Source: Pseudoalteromonas rubra
Lineage (GTDB): Bacteria; Pseudomonadota; Gammaproteobacteria; Enterobacterales; Alteromonadaceae
Direction: 5' to 3'
NCBI RefSeq assembly: GCF_000967655.1
Contig: NZ_JXYA01000031.1
Span: 62,001 to 126,000, forward strand
DNA length: 64,000 bases
Shown here: positions 1-8,690 of the stretch, piece after piece
How the letters are laid out: every line of letters starts with the position of its first letter
How positions within the stretch are numbered: the stretch's first letter is position 1
The notes under the pieces: model-generated
Seen by the model: only the letters and a program-made list of their open reading frames with translations
What the model was told of the DNA's origin: nothing
The model's database searches: none
Made by a program: the position numbers and the translations under genes

Positions 1-1
1 C

Positions 2-274
2 TCGTTTGATGGCAGCTTTTGGGCACATACCGAGACTACCTCTCAGTTGATAGATGACAGACGAGGGCAGAGTTCAACATTAAAGAGCCGCACTATTTTA
101 GTCGGAGCCAATGGCAAAGTTGGTAATGTGCTCTATGTACGCGAGTTTGATGAGCAACTTACACGTGCCAATTTTGCTCAGCTAGATACGACCTACCTGG
201 AATACAAACAAGAACATATTCCGGTCGTCGCATATTCTGTGGATGAGGTGCTGAATGCTTTATATCGGGAGTAA
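2..274 (+). CDS. C-terminal part of an unrecognised protein, 5' end outside the window
   Basis: The reading frame is open from the left edge (position 2) to a TAA at 272-274. About 90 residues are visible, and an internal TTG at 47 is not preceded by a ribosome binding site, so the true start lies upstream of the window. The visible part is soluble, with no membrane segment, and ends in a charged tail. I do not recognise a family. The next candidate gene starts about 27 bases downstream on the same strand. Confidence 0.5.
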   Translation, partial: SFDGSFWAHTETTSQLIDDRRGQSSTLKSRTILVGANGKVGNVLYVREFDEQLTRANFAQLDTTYLEYKQEHIPVVAYSVDEVLNALYRE

Positions 275-301
275 TCATCATGCTTACCTTAGGCGAGGCT
301 A

Positions 302-469
302 TTGAGTAATCAGTTGGTACTAATTGCTTGTTTATCTGTGGTTTATCTAAACCTATCTTGCTATTATTGGGTTTATGGTGTTCCCAAGTTGGGTCCTTGG
401 TTGCGTAAGCCAAGGCAGAGCGTGATGCAATATTATCAAAGCAAAATTGAACTCAATAATTTTAATTAA
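302..469 (+). CDS. Possible small single-pass membrane protein (TTG start)
   Basis: An open frame of 55 codons starts at TTG 302, with an AGG/GAGG stretch a few bases upstream, and ends at TAA 467-469, nine bases before the next gene. The product has a hydrophobic N-terminal half (LVLIACLSVVYLNL) followed by a basic tail (WLRKPRQ), which fits a small inner-membrane protein with a cytoplasmic C-terminus. The TTG start and short length make this uncertain. No family is recognised, and it may be the remnant of a larger gene. Confidence 0.3.
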   Translation: MSNQLVLIACLSVVYLNLSCYYWVYGVPKLGPWLRKPRQSVMQYYQSKIELNNFN

Positions 470-477
470 GGAAAATT

Positions 478-999
478 ATGAAAACTTCAGCAATCACATT
501 GTCGGCTCTATTGTTCGCGGGAGCTGCAAATGCAGCGACGGCAGAGGACTTTGGCGCGACTCAGGATCTGCTTATCAACGAAGACGTAAAAACGTTACAC
601 ATCGTTGATATCAATGCCGATAACAGAAAAGACCTGGTTTGGGTAACCAGTACTGGAGCGGTGAAATATAAGCTGAAAAACAACGATGGGCTGGCTTCAC
701 TGGAATCTTTACCGGGCACCCGTTGGCGTTTAGAGTACAATCATCGTAATGAAGTGAAGTTTATCAACTTTACTGTTCAGGGTGGTGTACTTGAAACGCA
801 CGACGACAAGTTTTATAGCATTTCAGACATAACTATGAGTAATACTGGCACACTGGACTTCTGTACACCGCTAAGTTACGGCTTAGATAAAACGGGTTGT
901 CAGTGGCAATACAGTGTCACCGAAATTTTACCGAATGTGATGAAAGGCGTAGATAAGCGTTTAAATGCCACTTGGGTTGCGTATAAACTGGTGAACTAA
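478..999 (+). CDS. Secreted protein of unknown function
   Basis: The 173-residue product starts at ATG 478, preceded by AAGGAAAA. It begins with a clear Sec signal peptide (residues 1 to about 19, cleavage after AANA). The mature part contains a stretch around residues 42-55 (VDINADNRKDLVWV) that resembles one FG-GAP/VCBS-type blade with its Asp-rich calcium-binding loop, as in surface beta-propeller proteins. Only one such motif is visible, so a full propeller is unlikely. Two cysteines near the C-terminus could form a disulfide in the periplasm. No function is assigned. Confidence 0.7.
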   Translation: MKTSAITLSALLFAGAANAATAEDFGATQDLLINEDVKTLHIVDINADNRKDLVWVTSTGAVKYKLKNNDGLASLESLPGTRWRLEYNHRNEVKFINFTVQGGVLETHDDKFYSISDITMSNTGTLDFCTPLSYGLDKTGCQWQYSVTEILPNVMKGVDKRLNATWVAYKLVN

Positions 1000-1201
1000 C
1001 CCAGTATAACCCGCAGGCTTGCAGCAGTGAGTATGCTGCAAGCTATGCTGTGATCTTTGTCCTTTCTTAATACTCTTTTTTAGTATTTCACCCTGCGGTA
1101 GTCTTACATAATGAATCCATCGGACTGGTGGCGTAACCTCATTGTATTGATGTAGCCGGACACTAACCTGATATTGAGTTGCCAACCCTAACACAGTTGA
1201 T

Positions 1202-1429
1202 TTAACCTGCCCAGCCAGTCTGCAGGCGTTTTAGCTTGAGTAAGGGTCTTGTCATCATCATCGCCAACTCTGTGACTCCGACCGCCAGTAAAGTGGCACT
1301 GAATTTGAAAATCAAAAACGGTGTGAAGGCCAATATCATGGCCATGTTGATCAAACAAAGTACGGAAACCAGCCACACCATTGCAACTTTTTGTACCTGA
1401 GTTTTGTTTGCTTCTAATGCGTTCAGCAT
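1202..1429 (-). CDS. Small membrane protein, unknown function
   Basis: The 75-residue product starts at ATG 1429 on the minus strand and has a good ribosome binding site (AGGAG, six bases upstream). Two hydrophobic segments (about residues 15-35 and 36-55, rich in V, L, I, M and A) suggest two membrane passes. It ends in a basic tail (KLKRLQTGW). It stands alone, convergent with the secreted-protein gene. I do not recognise the family. Confidence 0.5.
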   Translation of the reverse strand: MLNALEANKTQVQKVAMVWLVSVLCLINMAMILAFTPFLIFKFSATLLAVGVTELAMMMTRPLLKLKRLQTGWAG

Positions 1430-1884
1430 AATTATCTCCTGATTGTTAGTTGTTTGAGTTTTTCTACATGAGGGTTAGTCGGGGTGACAGGGCGGTTATT
1501 ACAAAAAATTCTTTCTTTTAGTGACTATGTTTTACCTTTTTGATTGGTAATGGTTTTTTCTTATTTCGAAATGAACCAAAGCGGCGCTAGAAAAAATAAT
1601 GAGATTTTTGTAATGAACTAAGAATTGGCCCGACTAACAGGACAGGATTAACCTAAAAAACATTTTGAAAAGTTTAAAATGATTGTCAGCAGAATTACAC
1701 CTTTGGTCTCCTAAAGTTATGGGAGCATTTGATAAGTTCAATCTATTGATAGAAAAAGACTTAACAGATAGGCTCTAAATCCATCGATATTGGTATTGAG
1801 CAACGAGAAATAGCCCAACTTGTGATCAATGCCGATTTACCCCGACGAGTACAGACAAGTTTATTGTAAGTGGAGCAGTATACA
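1430..1884. other. Gene-free stretch between divergent genes
   Basis: This AT-rich interval separates the minus-strand small membrane protein from the plus-strand sigma factor, so it should hold promoters for both. I see no strong sigma-70 hexamer pair and no convincing gene. A short open run at about 1762-1866 ending in TAA reads protein-like but has no start and may be a remnant. Confidence 0.4.
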
Positions 1885-2388
1885 GTGACTGAGCAAATCA
1901 AGGAGCAGGACAGGCAGCAAGTTGTTGAAGCGTTCTGGCCGCAGATCAGGCGTGCGGCAAAGGGCTATGAGCGACGCGCTGCGCTGTGTGAAGAACTGTC
2001 ACAGGATATGGCCTTTGCACTGTGGCGGGCGCTGAACAAGTTTGATGGACAATGCAAATTAAACACTTATGTATACCGAGTGATCCATAACGTGGCGGTT
2101 GACCACATTCGCAAACACAGCAAGCAAAATGAAGATGAGCTGGCTGATGAGCATGCCCACAGTCCGGATTCACCCGAGTCAAATATGCAAAAACAGCAGC
2201 AACAGCAACGGCTGGAGAGGGCCATCCATCAGCTTCCTTTGAGTCTCAGACAGGTGATGATGCTCAAGCTTGAGGGCATAGACACGGCCGAGATCAGCGA
2301 CGTTTTGGGGATCAGTGAAGCCAACGTGGGGATCAGGCTACACCGTGCCAAAACACAACTTACCGAACAATTGATGGAGAAATATTAA
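1885..2388 (+). CDS. ECF-type RNA polymerase sigma factor
   Basis: The product is about 167 residues and directs RNA polymerase to a dedicated promoter set. GTG 1885 is chosen because GGAG lies nine bases upstream; an in-frame GTG at 1870 has no ribosome binding site. The sigma-2 region (about residues 10-85) shows the typical WRALNKFDG and RVIHNVAVDHIRK helices. After a Gln-rich linker, the sigma-4 helix-turn-helix lies at about 115-160 (ISDVLGISEANVGIRLHRAK). There is no sigma-1.1 or sigma-3 region, as expected for the ECF class. It overlaps the next gene by one base (TAATG), so a regulatory partnership with that membrane protein is likely. Targets are unknown. Confidence 0.88.
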   Translation: MTEQIKEQDRQQVVEAFWPQIRRAAKGYERRAALCEELSQDMAFALWRALNKFDGQCKLNTYVYRVIHNVAVDHIRKHSKQNEDELADEHAHSPDSPESNMQKQQQQQRLERAIHQLPLSLRQVMMLKLEGIDTAEISDVLGISEANVGIRLHRAKTQLTEQLMEKY

Positions 2389-2936
2389 TGGATAATCAAG
2401 AGTTTTCGGACTTAGCGCAGCTGTGGCAGTCAACGCCTGCATCACCACCACCAGCATTAGAGCAGTGTATACAGCGCCATAGAAAGCAACGGCTTGGGCT
2501 CTTTGCGGGGATTGCCATCGAAACTCTGATCATGCTGCTAGTGAGTGCCTGGTTTGTACTGGCTTTATTTGAGCCAGCCCCTTTGGTGACACAACTTTGG
2601 CTTGGCTTTGGCTGCGTGTGGGGCGCGAGCATGTATACACTGGTGAATAGGAGTCGCATTACCAGTTTACGCATATTGAAAAATCAGCAGCTATCACAAG
2701 CACTGGAGGCACATCAGCAGCTGCTCAGACAAGAGATCTGGCGCTGGGACCTGAGCATAAAAGCCACTTTGCTATTTGCGCTGGTGCTCGTGCTTTTTAT
2801 TCTGGTTCAGTACGCAATGAGCTCGGTATTTTTGTCTAACGGCTTGTTAGGTTTGCTGGTCGTGGCCATCCTGTTACCTGTGTTTAAGGCCAAAAAACGC
2901 CGGGCAGGAGAGGTATTAAAAACTTTGAGTGAGTAA
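2388..2936 (+). CDS. Membrane protein overlapping the sigma gene, possible anti-sigma factor
   Basis: The product has 182 residues with a short cytoplasmic N-terminus (about 40 residues) and four hydrophobic segments (about residues 38-60, 64-84, 124-147 and 149-168) separated by a charged helical stretch. Its start codon overlaps the stop of the sigma gene, the arrangement typical of ECF sigma/anti-sigma pairs. No zinc-binding anti-sigma motif (HxxxCxxC) is present, so the assignment rests only on context. An alternative is a simple membrane protein co-transcribed with its regulator. Confidence 0.6.
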   Translation: MDNQEFSDLAQLWQSTPASPPPALEQCIQRHRKQRLGLFAGIAIETLIMLLVSAWFVLALFEPAPLVTQLWLGFGCVWGASMYTLVNRSRITSLRILKNQQLSQALEAHQQLLRQEIWRWDLSIKATLLFALVLVLFILVQYAMSSVFLSNGLLGLLVVAILLPVFKAKKRRAGEVLKTLSE

Positions 2937-3069
2937 TCACTCAGTGTGCCTTGTTGTGTATCTCAAAGGTGTATAGCAGCTCCTTTGGCCAATTTCGTGG
3001 AGCTGCGATATTGTAACCTACTTTTGTTTAATTAACTTTGGCTGGGCGTTTACGTACCTGTGTCGACAT

Positions 3070-3592
3070 TTAGTCGCTGGCTTCATAAACAAATAGGTCG
3101 ACGGGCACGTCGGGAATAAACGCCACATTGACGGTTTTTTCCTTTTTAAAGCCAAACTTTGACAGTACTTTTTTAGAGGCTTGGTTATCAGGGTGAATGC
3201 ACCCTACCAAACGGGTACAGTGTTTTTCTTCCAGTGCCCAGTCCAGGACGGCTTTTACAGCTTCGCTTGCCAGTCCTTTGCCCCAAAACGCGGGTAAAAA
3301 CCGGTATCCAATTTCAATTTCATCGATCTCATCCATATACTTTAAACCGCAAAAACCAATGAGCTGATTAGATTGTATTGTCAATACACGCCAGCCTGCC
3401 AAAACCGGTTTCCCGGTAGTCATTAAGAGGGTGGGCTTTTAAGTAGTTTTCTGCGTCTGTTAAATGTTTAAACGGTGCATTACCGACATATCGAATGATC
3501 CGGGGCACAGAGCCGAGCAGGTACATATCGGGTGCGTCTGTTAATTCAAAAGGCCTTAAAATCATTCTGTCGGTTTCTAACGTTTTTATCAT
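3070..3592 (-). pseudogene. Frameshifted GNAT N-acetyltransferase (RimJ/RimL-like)
   Basis: Two overlapping minus-strand frames together make one acetyltransferase. The first (3592 to 3368) carries the N-terminal beta strand and helix (ETDRMILRPFELTDAPDMY). The second (3423 to 3070) carries the acetyl-CoA region (EIGYRFLPAFWGKGLASEA) and the C-terminal N-x-ASxxVLxKxGF motif. The frames join near 3370-3385, where moving one base restores family-like sequence (TGFGRL followed by SNQLIGFCGL). This is a single-base indel relative to an intact gene of about 170 codons. Either the gene is inactivated or the sequence contains an error there. Confidence 0.75.
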
Positions 3593-3737
3593 GGGAGTTC
3601 TAATTTATGTGTTTTATTATTATTTTTTATCACTAATTCGCTCGGCCTGCTGAAAAACTTAAAGTGAATAAGTCGCAGCAATCACATGTTAGGTTCGTAA
3701 TACCAAAACAGTGTAGATACCCCGCTGCTCGGTTGCG

Positions 3738-4412
3738 CTAAACCTGGCTGGATGCTTCTGCACTTTCTCTGTCCATGTTTAGTTTGATGCGTTGATTTTG
3801 CGAGTTTGCCAATTCTGCTGATTGAATTGTTGTGGCTATCAGATTTTCAAACAATGCGAGCTGCCCTGCGGGTATCAATTGATTTTGTATGGCTTTTCGC
3901 TTGTTTGAATCAAACAGCCGCTCGGCCAGCCAACCAATTAAATACATCAGTGAAAGACAGCCACCAGCCGTTGCTATATTGCCTTCTATTACGAGCGGTG
4001 TGTCCTGAACATCTCCACCCAAACTTTGCAGGGCAGTCTTAGCGTCTGGGTTTGTTGTCAAAGGCTTACCTTTTAGTAAACCAAGCTCGTGAAGAATAAA
4101 TGAACCTGCACAAATCGAACCAATTAGCTGCTTTTTTGGGTCAAGGTTCAACGCCGACATAAACTCTGTATTCTTCATTGCCGCTGGAATACCGCGCTTG
4201 CCACTTGTGATAAGCACGGCATCTTGATCCGCCACCGCACAAATGTGTCCGTCGGTTTTGACTTTCATACCAAGGTGGGAGCGATGTTCAGGTTGAGTGC
4301 CAAGTATGCTAACCGTCCAGCTATCGGCTGTGCGACCTAACAAGTCATACATCAAAAAGAAGTCCACATCCGTGAAATCATCAAACAAAACAATCCCAAC
4401 TTTATACATCAT
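3738..4412 (-). CDS. DJ-1/PfpI family protein (class I glutamine amidotransferase-like)
   Basis: The product has 224 residues. It opens with the family strand (VGIVLFDDFTDVD) and has the nucleophile elbow around Cys101 (GSICAGSFIL). The second half contains the conserved TAGGCLSLMYL stretch typical of the isonitrile hydratase/ThiJ-like branch. Members act as hydratases, glyoxalase-like enzymes or regulators, and the substrate cannot be read from sequence. The C-terminus continues about 25 residues beyond the core. The start is ATG ATG at 4412/4409, with GGAG just upstream. It has no operon partner and the REP-like repeat cluster lies upstream. Confidence 0.82.
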   Translation of the reverse strand: MMYKVGIVLFDDFTDVDFFLMYDLLGRTADSWTVSILGTQPEHRSHLGMKVKTDGHICAVADQDAVLITSGKRGIPAAMKNTEFMSALNLDPKKQLIGSICAGSFILHELGLLKGKPLTTNPDAKTALQSLGGDVQDTPLVIEGNIATAGGCLSLMYLIGWLAERLFDSNKRKAIQNQLIPAGQLALFENLIATTIQSAELANSQNQRIKLNMDRESAEASSQV

Positions 4413-4558
4413 ACTTGCTCCCTTGCTGCGCTTTGTTACGTGTTACTGACCAGGCCACTCTTATCAAGCAAGCCGAGGAGACTAAAATACCCGTGAACGG
4501 TACTTTAAACCAATCTTTTTTTGCCAACAGGCAATAACTAACGCTCACAATTGATGGC

Positions 4559-4885
4559 AAGGAGATTTCCCGGGACACCCACCGCAGCATAGATACATAG
4601 CGCTCGGTATTTTCAGGTTTGGCTGCATGATTAACTGAGGATTTCCCGGGACACCCACCCCAGCATAGATACATAGCGTTCAGTATTCTTAGGTTTGGCA
4701 GCATGATTAACTGTGTCTAAGGCCAATTGGCATCGAGTTCAGGGGAGATTTTCCGAGACACCCACAAGGAGATTTCCCGGAGATTTTCTGGGACACCCAC
4801 CGCAGCATAGATACATAGCGCTCAGTACTCTTAGGTTTGGCAGCATGATTATCTGTGTCTAAGGCCAGTGGGCATCGAGTTCAGC
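4559..4885. repeat. Cluster of REP-like GGGACACCCAC repeats
   Basis: Four related copies are visible. The motif TTTCCCGGGACACCCACC begins near 4566 and 4641, a shortened copy (GAGACACCCAC) lies near 4754, and a copy within a duplicated GGAGATTT stretch lies at about 4767-4801. Three copies are followed by a common flank containing GCAGCATAGATACATAGCG and then GGTTTGGCAGCATGATTA. Units are roughly 80-120 bases and imperfect. The core resembles short extragenic elements mobilised by RAYT (IS200-like) transposases in Alteromonadales and Vibrionaceae. No transposase is nearby. Any open frames through the block are repeat artefacts. Confidence 0.7.
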
Positions 4886-4915
4886 GGATGTGGCAAACCC
4901 ATAGTGAACTGCGCC

Positions 4916-6382
4916 TTACTCAGCACCACGCACAGCAAACACAAACTCGCTGCCTTCGCCGAGTCGACTGTTGACCTTAATGTCTGACTTGAGCAGCTGT
5001 AATAATCTGGCAGTAATTGCCAGGCCGAGTCCGGCATGGGTTTTTTTGCAGCCTTTGCTGTTACTGGCTTGATAACGTGCTTCAAAGATATACGGCAGCT
5101 CTTTTTGGCTGATCCCAACTCCGGTGTCCTGCACCGCAATGTCGAAGCTGCCAGCTTTGGGCGTCACAACAATGGTAATAGAGCCACCAGCGGGGGTATG
5201 ACGCAGCGCGTTTTCCAGCAGGTTACTTAGTACTCTTTCCAGCTTGGCGATATCTGAGTAGACCACAAAGTCGCATTCGGTGGGGGTTACTTGCAATGCT
5301 ATTTCAGCCTGTTGCGCCCTGAGTGCAAATTTGGCAAGCACGTCGTAAATAAGCTCCCCCATATTGAAGGTTTCAAAGTGCACCTGGGTTTGCCCGGACT
5401 CCAGATGAGCCAGCTCAAAAATTTGGTCGATAAGGTTTTTCAGTTGTGTGCAGTTTTTTAAAGCGATATCCATGTAGCGCTGCATGTCGCCCGATGTGTC
5501 GCATTGGCGCTCAACCAGCTCCAGATAGCCCTGTAAAGAGGCCAGAGGCGTGCGCAGGTCGTGCGATAGGTGTGCCAGTAGCTGGCGGCGTTGTTCATCT
5601 ACCGCTGTCAGCTGTGACATTTGCTGATTGATGGTTTGTAGCATGGCGTTGATGCCGTTGCCCAGCCGATGAATTTCATTGTTGTGTTGTTGCCAGCTCA
5701 GCAGTGGCACCTGCTGAATATCAAATTTGTGCTGCTCCGTACTGCGAATATACTGAGTCAGGCGCTTCAAGGGCTGAGTCATAAAGCGGAATAACAGGAG
5801 CAAAGTAATAAACAGCAGAAGCAGAAAAACGCCCAGCCACACAGCTTGTTTGACCAGTTGATCAGAGCTGTTAAGTTGCGCCACTATGGAGTCGTAAATA
5901 GAGGAGCCAATAATGACATACAGGTAGCCCTGTAATTTTTGTTCGTTGTACACCGGGGCAACAGAAAATATTTTTTTGCCGTCAGGCGAGCGAGGATCGT
6001 CTCCATATACTGGCAGCCTGGTGGGCGTTTTAATCAGTTGCACCAGAGGGCTCAGATCAATTGACGCGCGCTTGACTGCGCCGGGTTTGGCCGAGTAAGT
6101 CAGCAACTTGCCGCCGGGGTCAACAAAATAAAACTCAAACGCCGGGCCCAGCACCATCAAAGTATGAAACAGGTTTTCCAGCGCTTCATAGTCATAGACG
6201 CCTTGTTGTAGCAGTGGGTTATCCTGGGCCAGGTGCGCCGCCAGACCAATGTGCAGTTGTTGCTCCGCCTGAGCGCGCGAGACCGAAGAGAGGTTTTGCG
6301 TCCACCAGACGAACACCGAAACGATGAGCATAAACATGGCCGTGATTGTAAGCGCCAGACGGTGATAAAGAGACAGTGTCAT
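4916..6382 (-). CDS. Sensor histidine kinase (two-component)
   Basis: The product has 488 residues. Membrane segment 1 lies at about residues 8-28, a periplasmic sensor region at 29-178 and membrane segment 2 at 180-201, followed by a HAMP-like linker. The HisKA domain has the H-box LSHDLRTPL with His274, and the HATPase domain has an N-box (ENALRHTPAGG) and G-boxes (DTGVGIS, GLGLAI). It autophosphorylates on His274 and passes phosphate to the regulator encoded immediately upstream, whose stop overlaps this start (ATGA at 6379-6382). The periplasmic domain has no family I recognise. It lies in one minus-strand run with two spondin-domain genes. Confidence 0.92.
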   Translation of the reverse strand: MTLSLYHRLALTITAMFMLIVSVFVWWTQNLSSVSRAQAEQQLHIGLAAHLAQDNPLLQQGVYDYEALENLFHTLMVLGPAFEFYFVDPGGKLLTYSAKPGAVKRASIDLSPLVQLIKTPTRLPVYGDDPRSPDGKKIFSVAPVYNEQKLQGYLYVIIGSSIYDSIVAQLNSSDQLVKQAVWLGVFLLLLFITLLLLFRFMTQPLKRLTQYIRSTEQHKFDIQQVPLLSWQQHNNEIHRLGNGINAMLQTINQQMSQLTAVDEQRRQLLAHLSHDLRTPLASLQGYLELVERQCDTSGDMQRYMDIALKNCTQLKNLIDQIFELAHLESGQTQVHFETFNMGELIYDVLAKFALRAQQAEIALQVTPTECDFVVYSDIAKLERVLSNLLENALRHTPAGGSITIVVTPKAGSFDIAVQDTGVGISQKELPYIFEARYQASNSKGCKKTHAGLGLAITARLLQLLKSDIKVNSRLGEGSEFVFAVRGAE

Positions 6383-7104
6383 TGCATTTCCTGCTGAAGT
6401 GGTTTGGCATTAAGCTTGTAGCCTACGCCCCACACGGTTTCTATGATGGTGTGCTCGGTGATCTGCTCAAACTTATTGCGAATGCGATTGATATGGGAGT
6501 TGACTGTGTGCTCATAGCCAAGATGATCATAGCCCCAGACCGACTCCAGCAGCTGAGCCCGGGAAAACACCTGATTGGGATGACGGGCAAAAAACAGCAC
6601 TAAATCAAATTCCGTGGCAGTGAGGTCTACCGGCGTTTGTCTGAGCGTCAGTTCATGAAAGTGCGGATCAATTTGCAGCTGACCAATTACCACCGGGCTG
6701 GCTGTATTTTCAGTTTGTGGTTGTGGCTCGTGCAGCAGTTTGATGTGTCTGAGCTGTGCCTTCACTCTGGCCTGAAACTCTCTGTAACTAAATGGCTTAC
6801 AGATGTAGTCATCAGCGCCCATTTCGAGGCCAATGATGCGGTCCATTTCACTGCTTTTTGAGGTCATCATGATCACACTGATTTTGGGGTAACGGGTTTT
6901 AATCTCCCGACACAGTGTCAGGCCGTCGACTTCTGGCAGCATAATATCGAGTATCACAATGGCATAATGCTGGTGGGTCAGTTGTGGCATAACCTTGTCT
7001 CCACTGGCAAGGTGATCAACGTCGAGAGCTAACTCGTTCAGATGAACGCGTAGCAGATCGGCAATATCGGCATCGTCTTCAACGATAAGCACTTTTTGCT
7101 GCAT
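6379..7104 (-). CDS. OmpR/PhoB-family response regulator
   Basis: The receiver domain (residues 1-120) has the acidic pair EDD at 9-11, phospho-acceptor Asp53 (LDIMLPEVDG) and Lys103 (CKPF). The winged-helix DNA-binding domain (about 135-235) shows the TATEFDLVLFFARHP and VNSHINRIRNKF signatures. ATG 7104 is preferred because GGAG lies upstream at the right distance; a GTG at 7119 would add five residues without a site. It is translationally coupled to the kinase gene and follows the spondin genes, which are plausible targets. Confidence 0.93.
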   Translation of the reverse strand: MQQKVLIVEDDADIADLLRVHLNELALDVDHLASGDKVMPQLTHQHYAIVILDIMLPEVDGLTLCREIKTRYPKISVIMMTSKSSEMDRIIGLEMGADDYICKPFSYREFQARVKAQLRHIKLLHEPQPQTENTASPVVIGQLQIDPHFHELTLRQTPVDLTATEFDLVLFFARHPNQVFSRAQLLESVWGYDHLGYEHTVNSHINRIRNKFEQITEHTIIETVWGVGYKLNAKPLQQEMQ

Positions 7105-7180
7105 AGCAGGTCTCCGCACCGGTATGGATTACCGGCTGTTGTTGCTCCATCACCACAACGGTCACGGAGCGGCTCGGAGA

Positions 7181-7978
7181 CTACTTGGTTCTGGTTATGG
7201 TAACCGTCATCAATGGATTGTTGAATTTATGGCTGCTCGTCAGTACCGACGTTGTCAGCCCGTCGTCGACGCCAACCACACCCGGGTGCATGGCTACCTT
7301 GTTTAACGCTTCTCTTTCGGCACTAAACCCTGTGCCACCATCGGCCGGACCAGGGATCGTACCCTGAGCTTCACTATTGGCTTCTGTGCCTGCGTCATAG
7401 GCATGTGTCGTGTAGGTCATCGCCTGACCAACAGTCATTGCAGACACATCCAGAGCATTAAGACCGGTAAAGCCGTCGTTTGTATTCACCATCATGGAAA
7501 TCAATGACAATTTTTGCCCATCCAGGGAGTCATGGGTCAGAGTCAGCTCGGTTTTTTGCCCCGGCGCTAAAGGCGCCGCAGCAGAGGTCTGGCTTTGCAC
7601 TACATCCAGTGCGAGCAAACCACTGTTGTCGCCGCCTTCAGCCAATACTTCTAATGCATCGCTTGCAGGGGTACCCAGTTGCCAGAACTGACCTTCCTGA
7701 TGCAGCGCAACACCAATAGGCGATAACGGCTGAGCGTAAGTCAGGTTTGTTGCTGTGATCATTAACTCCACTGTGGTTGGCGTGGGGTCGGTCGGATCCG
7801 TTGGGTCCGTTGGATCAGTTGGGTCCGGGTCCGCAGGATCTGGATCAGCAGGAGCCGGCTCATCAACCATGCTCATATCATCATCGGGCATTGTGATAGG
7901 CATGTTATCGTCGTTATCGCTGCCACAGGCGGCCAGTACTAAGCAAGCCGCAGGCAGGGTGAGTCTGAATAATTTCAT
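7181..7978 (-). CDS. Spondin-domain lipoprotein
   Basis: The product has 265 residues with a lipoprotein signal peptide ending in the lipobox LAAC at about residue 18. An acidic, proline-rich linker with DPT repeats follows (about 45-65). The spondin-N-like domain occupies about 70-265, with recognisable elements such as the N-terminal strand (ITATNLTYAQPLSPIGVALH), SLISMMVNTNDGFTGLN and YDAGTEANSE. In eukaryotes this fold carries calcium and binds matrix; bacterial versions are exported proteins of unknown role. The 10-base gap to the upstream paralogue and the 76-base gap to the regulator suggest one operon. Confidence 0.8.
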   Translation of the reverse strand: MKLFRLTLPAACLVLAACGSDNDDNMPITMPDDDMSMVDEPAPADPDPADPDPTDPTDPTDPTDPTPTTVELMITATNLTYAQPLSPIGVALHQEGQFWQLGTPASDALEVLAEGGDNSGLLALDVVQSQTSAAAPLAPGQKTELTLTHDSLDGQKLSLISMMVNTNDGFTGLNALDVSAMTVGQAMTYTTHAYDAGTEANSEAQGTIPGPADGGTGFSAEREALNKVAMHPGVVGVDDGLTTSVLTSSHKFNNPLMTVTITRTK

Positions 7979-7988
7979 GGCAGGCCCC

Positions 7989-8690
7989 TTACTTAACGGT
8001 TACGGTAACTTTGGCAACGGGGTTCAACCAGCGGTGCACGGTATTATGCAGGTCGCTCTTGCCGCCGGTTATCTCATCATCGCCCAGATTGCCGCGATGA
8101 ATATGTACGTGAGTATTTTCTTCCATCTCAGTCACGCCCATCCCCTGAGTACCTGGTGCAACGCCAGGCGATGCGGGTATCCCTGGTGTGCCCGGTGCAC
8201 CTGAGCCCTCTACAACCAACTCATTATTTGCTTCAGTGCCTGCATCATAGGCGTTCAGGTAGATATGATATGTGCCCGGCGTGGTCGGGATTGGCCAGCT
8301 GTTCAGACCGACAAAGCCATCATTGGTGGGCAACATCATCGCCACAATAGACAAGCGGTCATTACCTGCGTCGGTTTCCAGGCTGGTCATGGTCGAGGTC
8401 ACTGGTGCAAGCAGGCCGCCAGCCGGATTCTCCATAGTGTTTGCATTGATGCCTGTGAGTATGTCACTCAAGCCAGTCAGCGATCCGCCTTCTGCCATAG
8501 CGGCAAGTGCGTCTGACGCTTTTTCGCCAGCCTGAAACACCATGGCGTCGCTGGTATGCGCGCTCACCAGTAAAGGGGTGAAGTAGATCCCTTGCGTCAG
8601 ATTAGTGACTTTCACATCAAGTGATGCCGCGCTGGTTGTACCGGATGCGAATAATATGCCTGTGATGAGGGGGAGGATGCGTGTTTTCAT
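7989..8690 (-). CDS. Spondin-domain exported protein
   Basis: The product has 233 residues with a Sec signal peptide (about 1-22). It has the same domain as the neighbouring lipoprotein: VTNLTQGIYFTPLLVSAH near the mature N-terminus, LSIVAMMLPTNDGFVGLN in the middle and YDAGTEANNE near residue 150. A glycine/proline-rich insertion (about 165-190) and the segment HVHIHRGNLGDDE follow, and the C-terminal strand WLNPVAKVTVTVK closes the domain. The two genes are probably a tandem duplication, and the first alone carries a lipid anchor. It is the first gene of a probable operon ending in the two-component pair. Confidence 0.8.
   Translation of the reverse strand: MKTRILPLITGILFASGTTSAASLDVKVTNLTQGIYFTPLLVSAHTSDAMVFQAGEKASDALAAMAEGGSLTGLSDILTGINANTMENPAGGLLAPVTSTMTSLETDAGNDRLSIVAMMLPTNDGFVGLNSWPIPTTPGTYHIYLNAYDAGTEANNELVVEGSGAPGTPGIPASPGVAPGTQGMGVTEMEENTHVHIHRGNLGDDEITGGKSDLHNTVHRWLNPVAKVTVTVK

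Noticed and set aside
4402-4704. Protein-coding gene in the repeat cluster
   Set aside because: The frame consists of REP-like repeat units and its product repeats itself accordingly.
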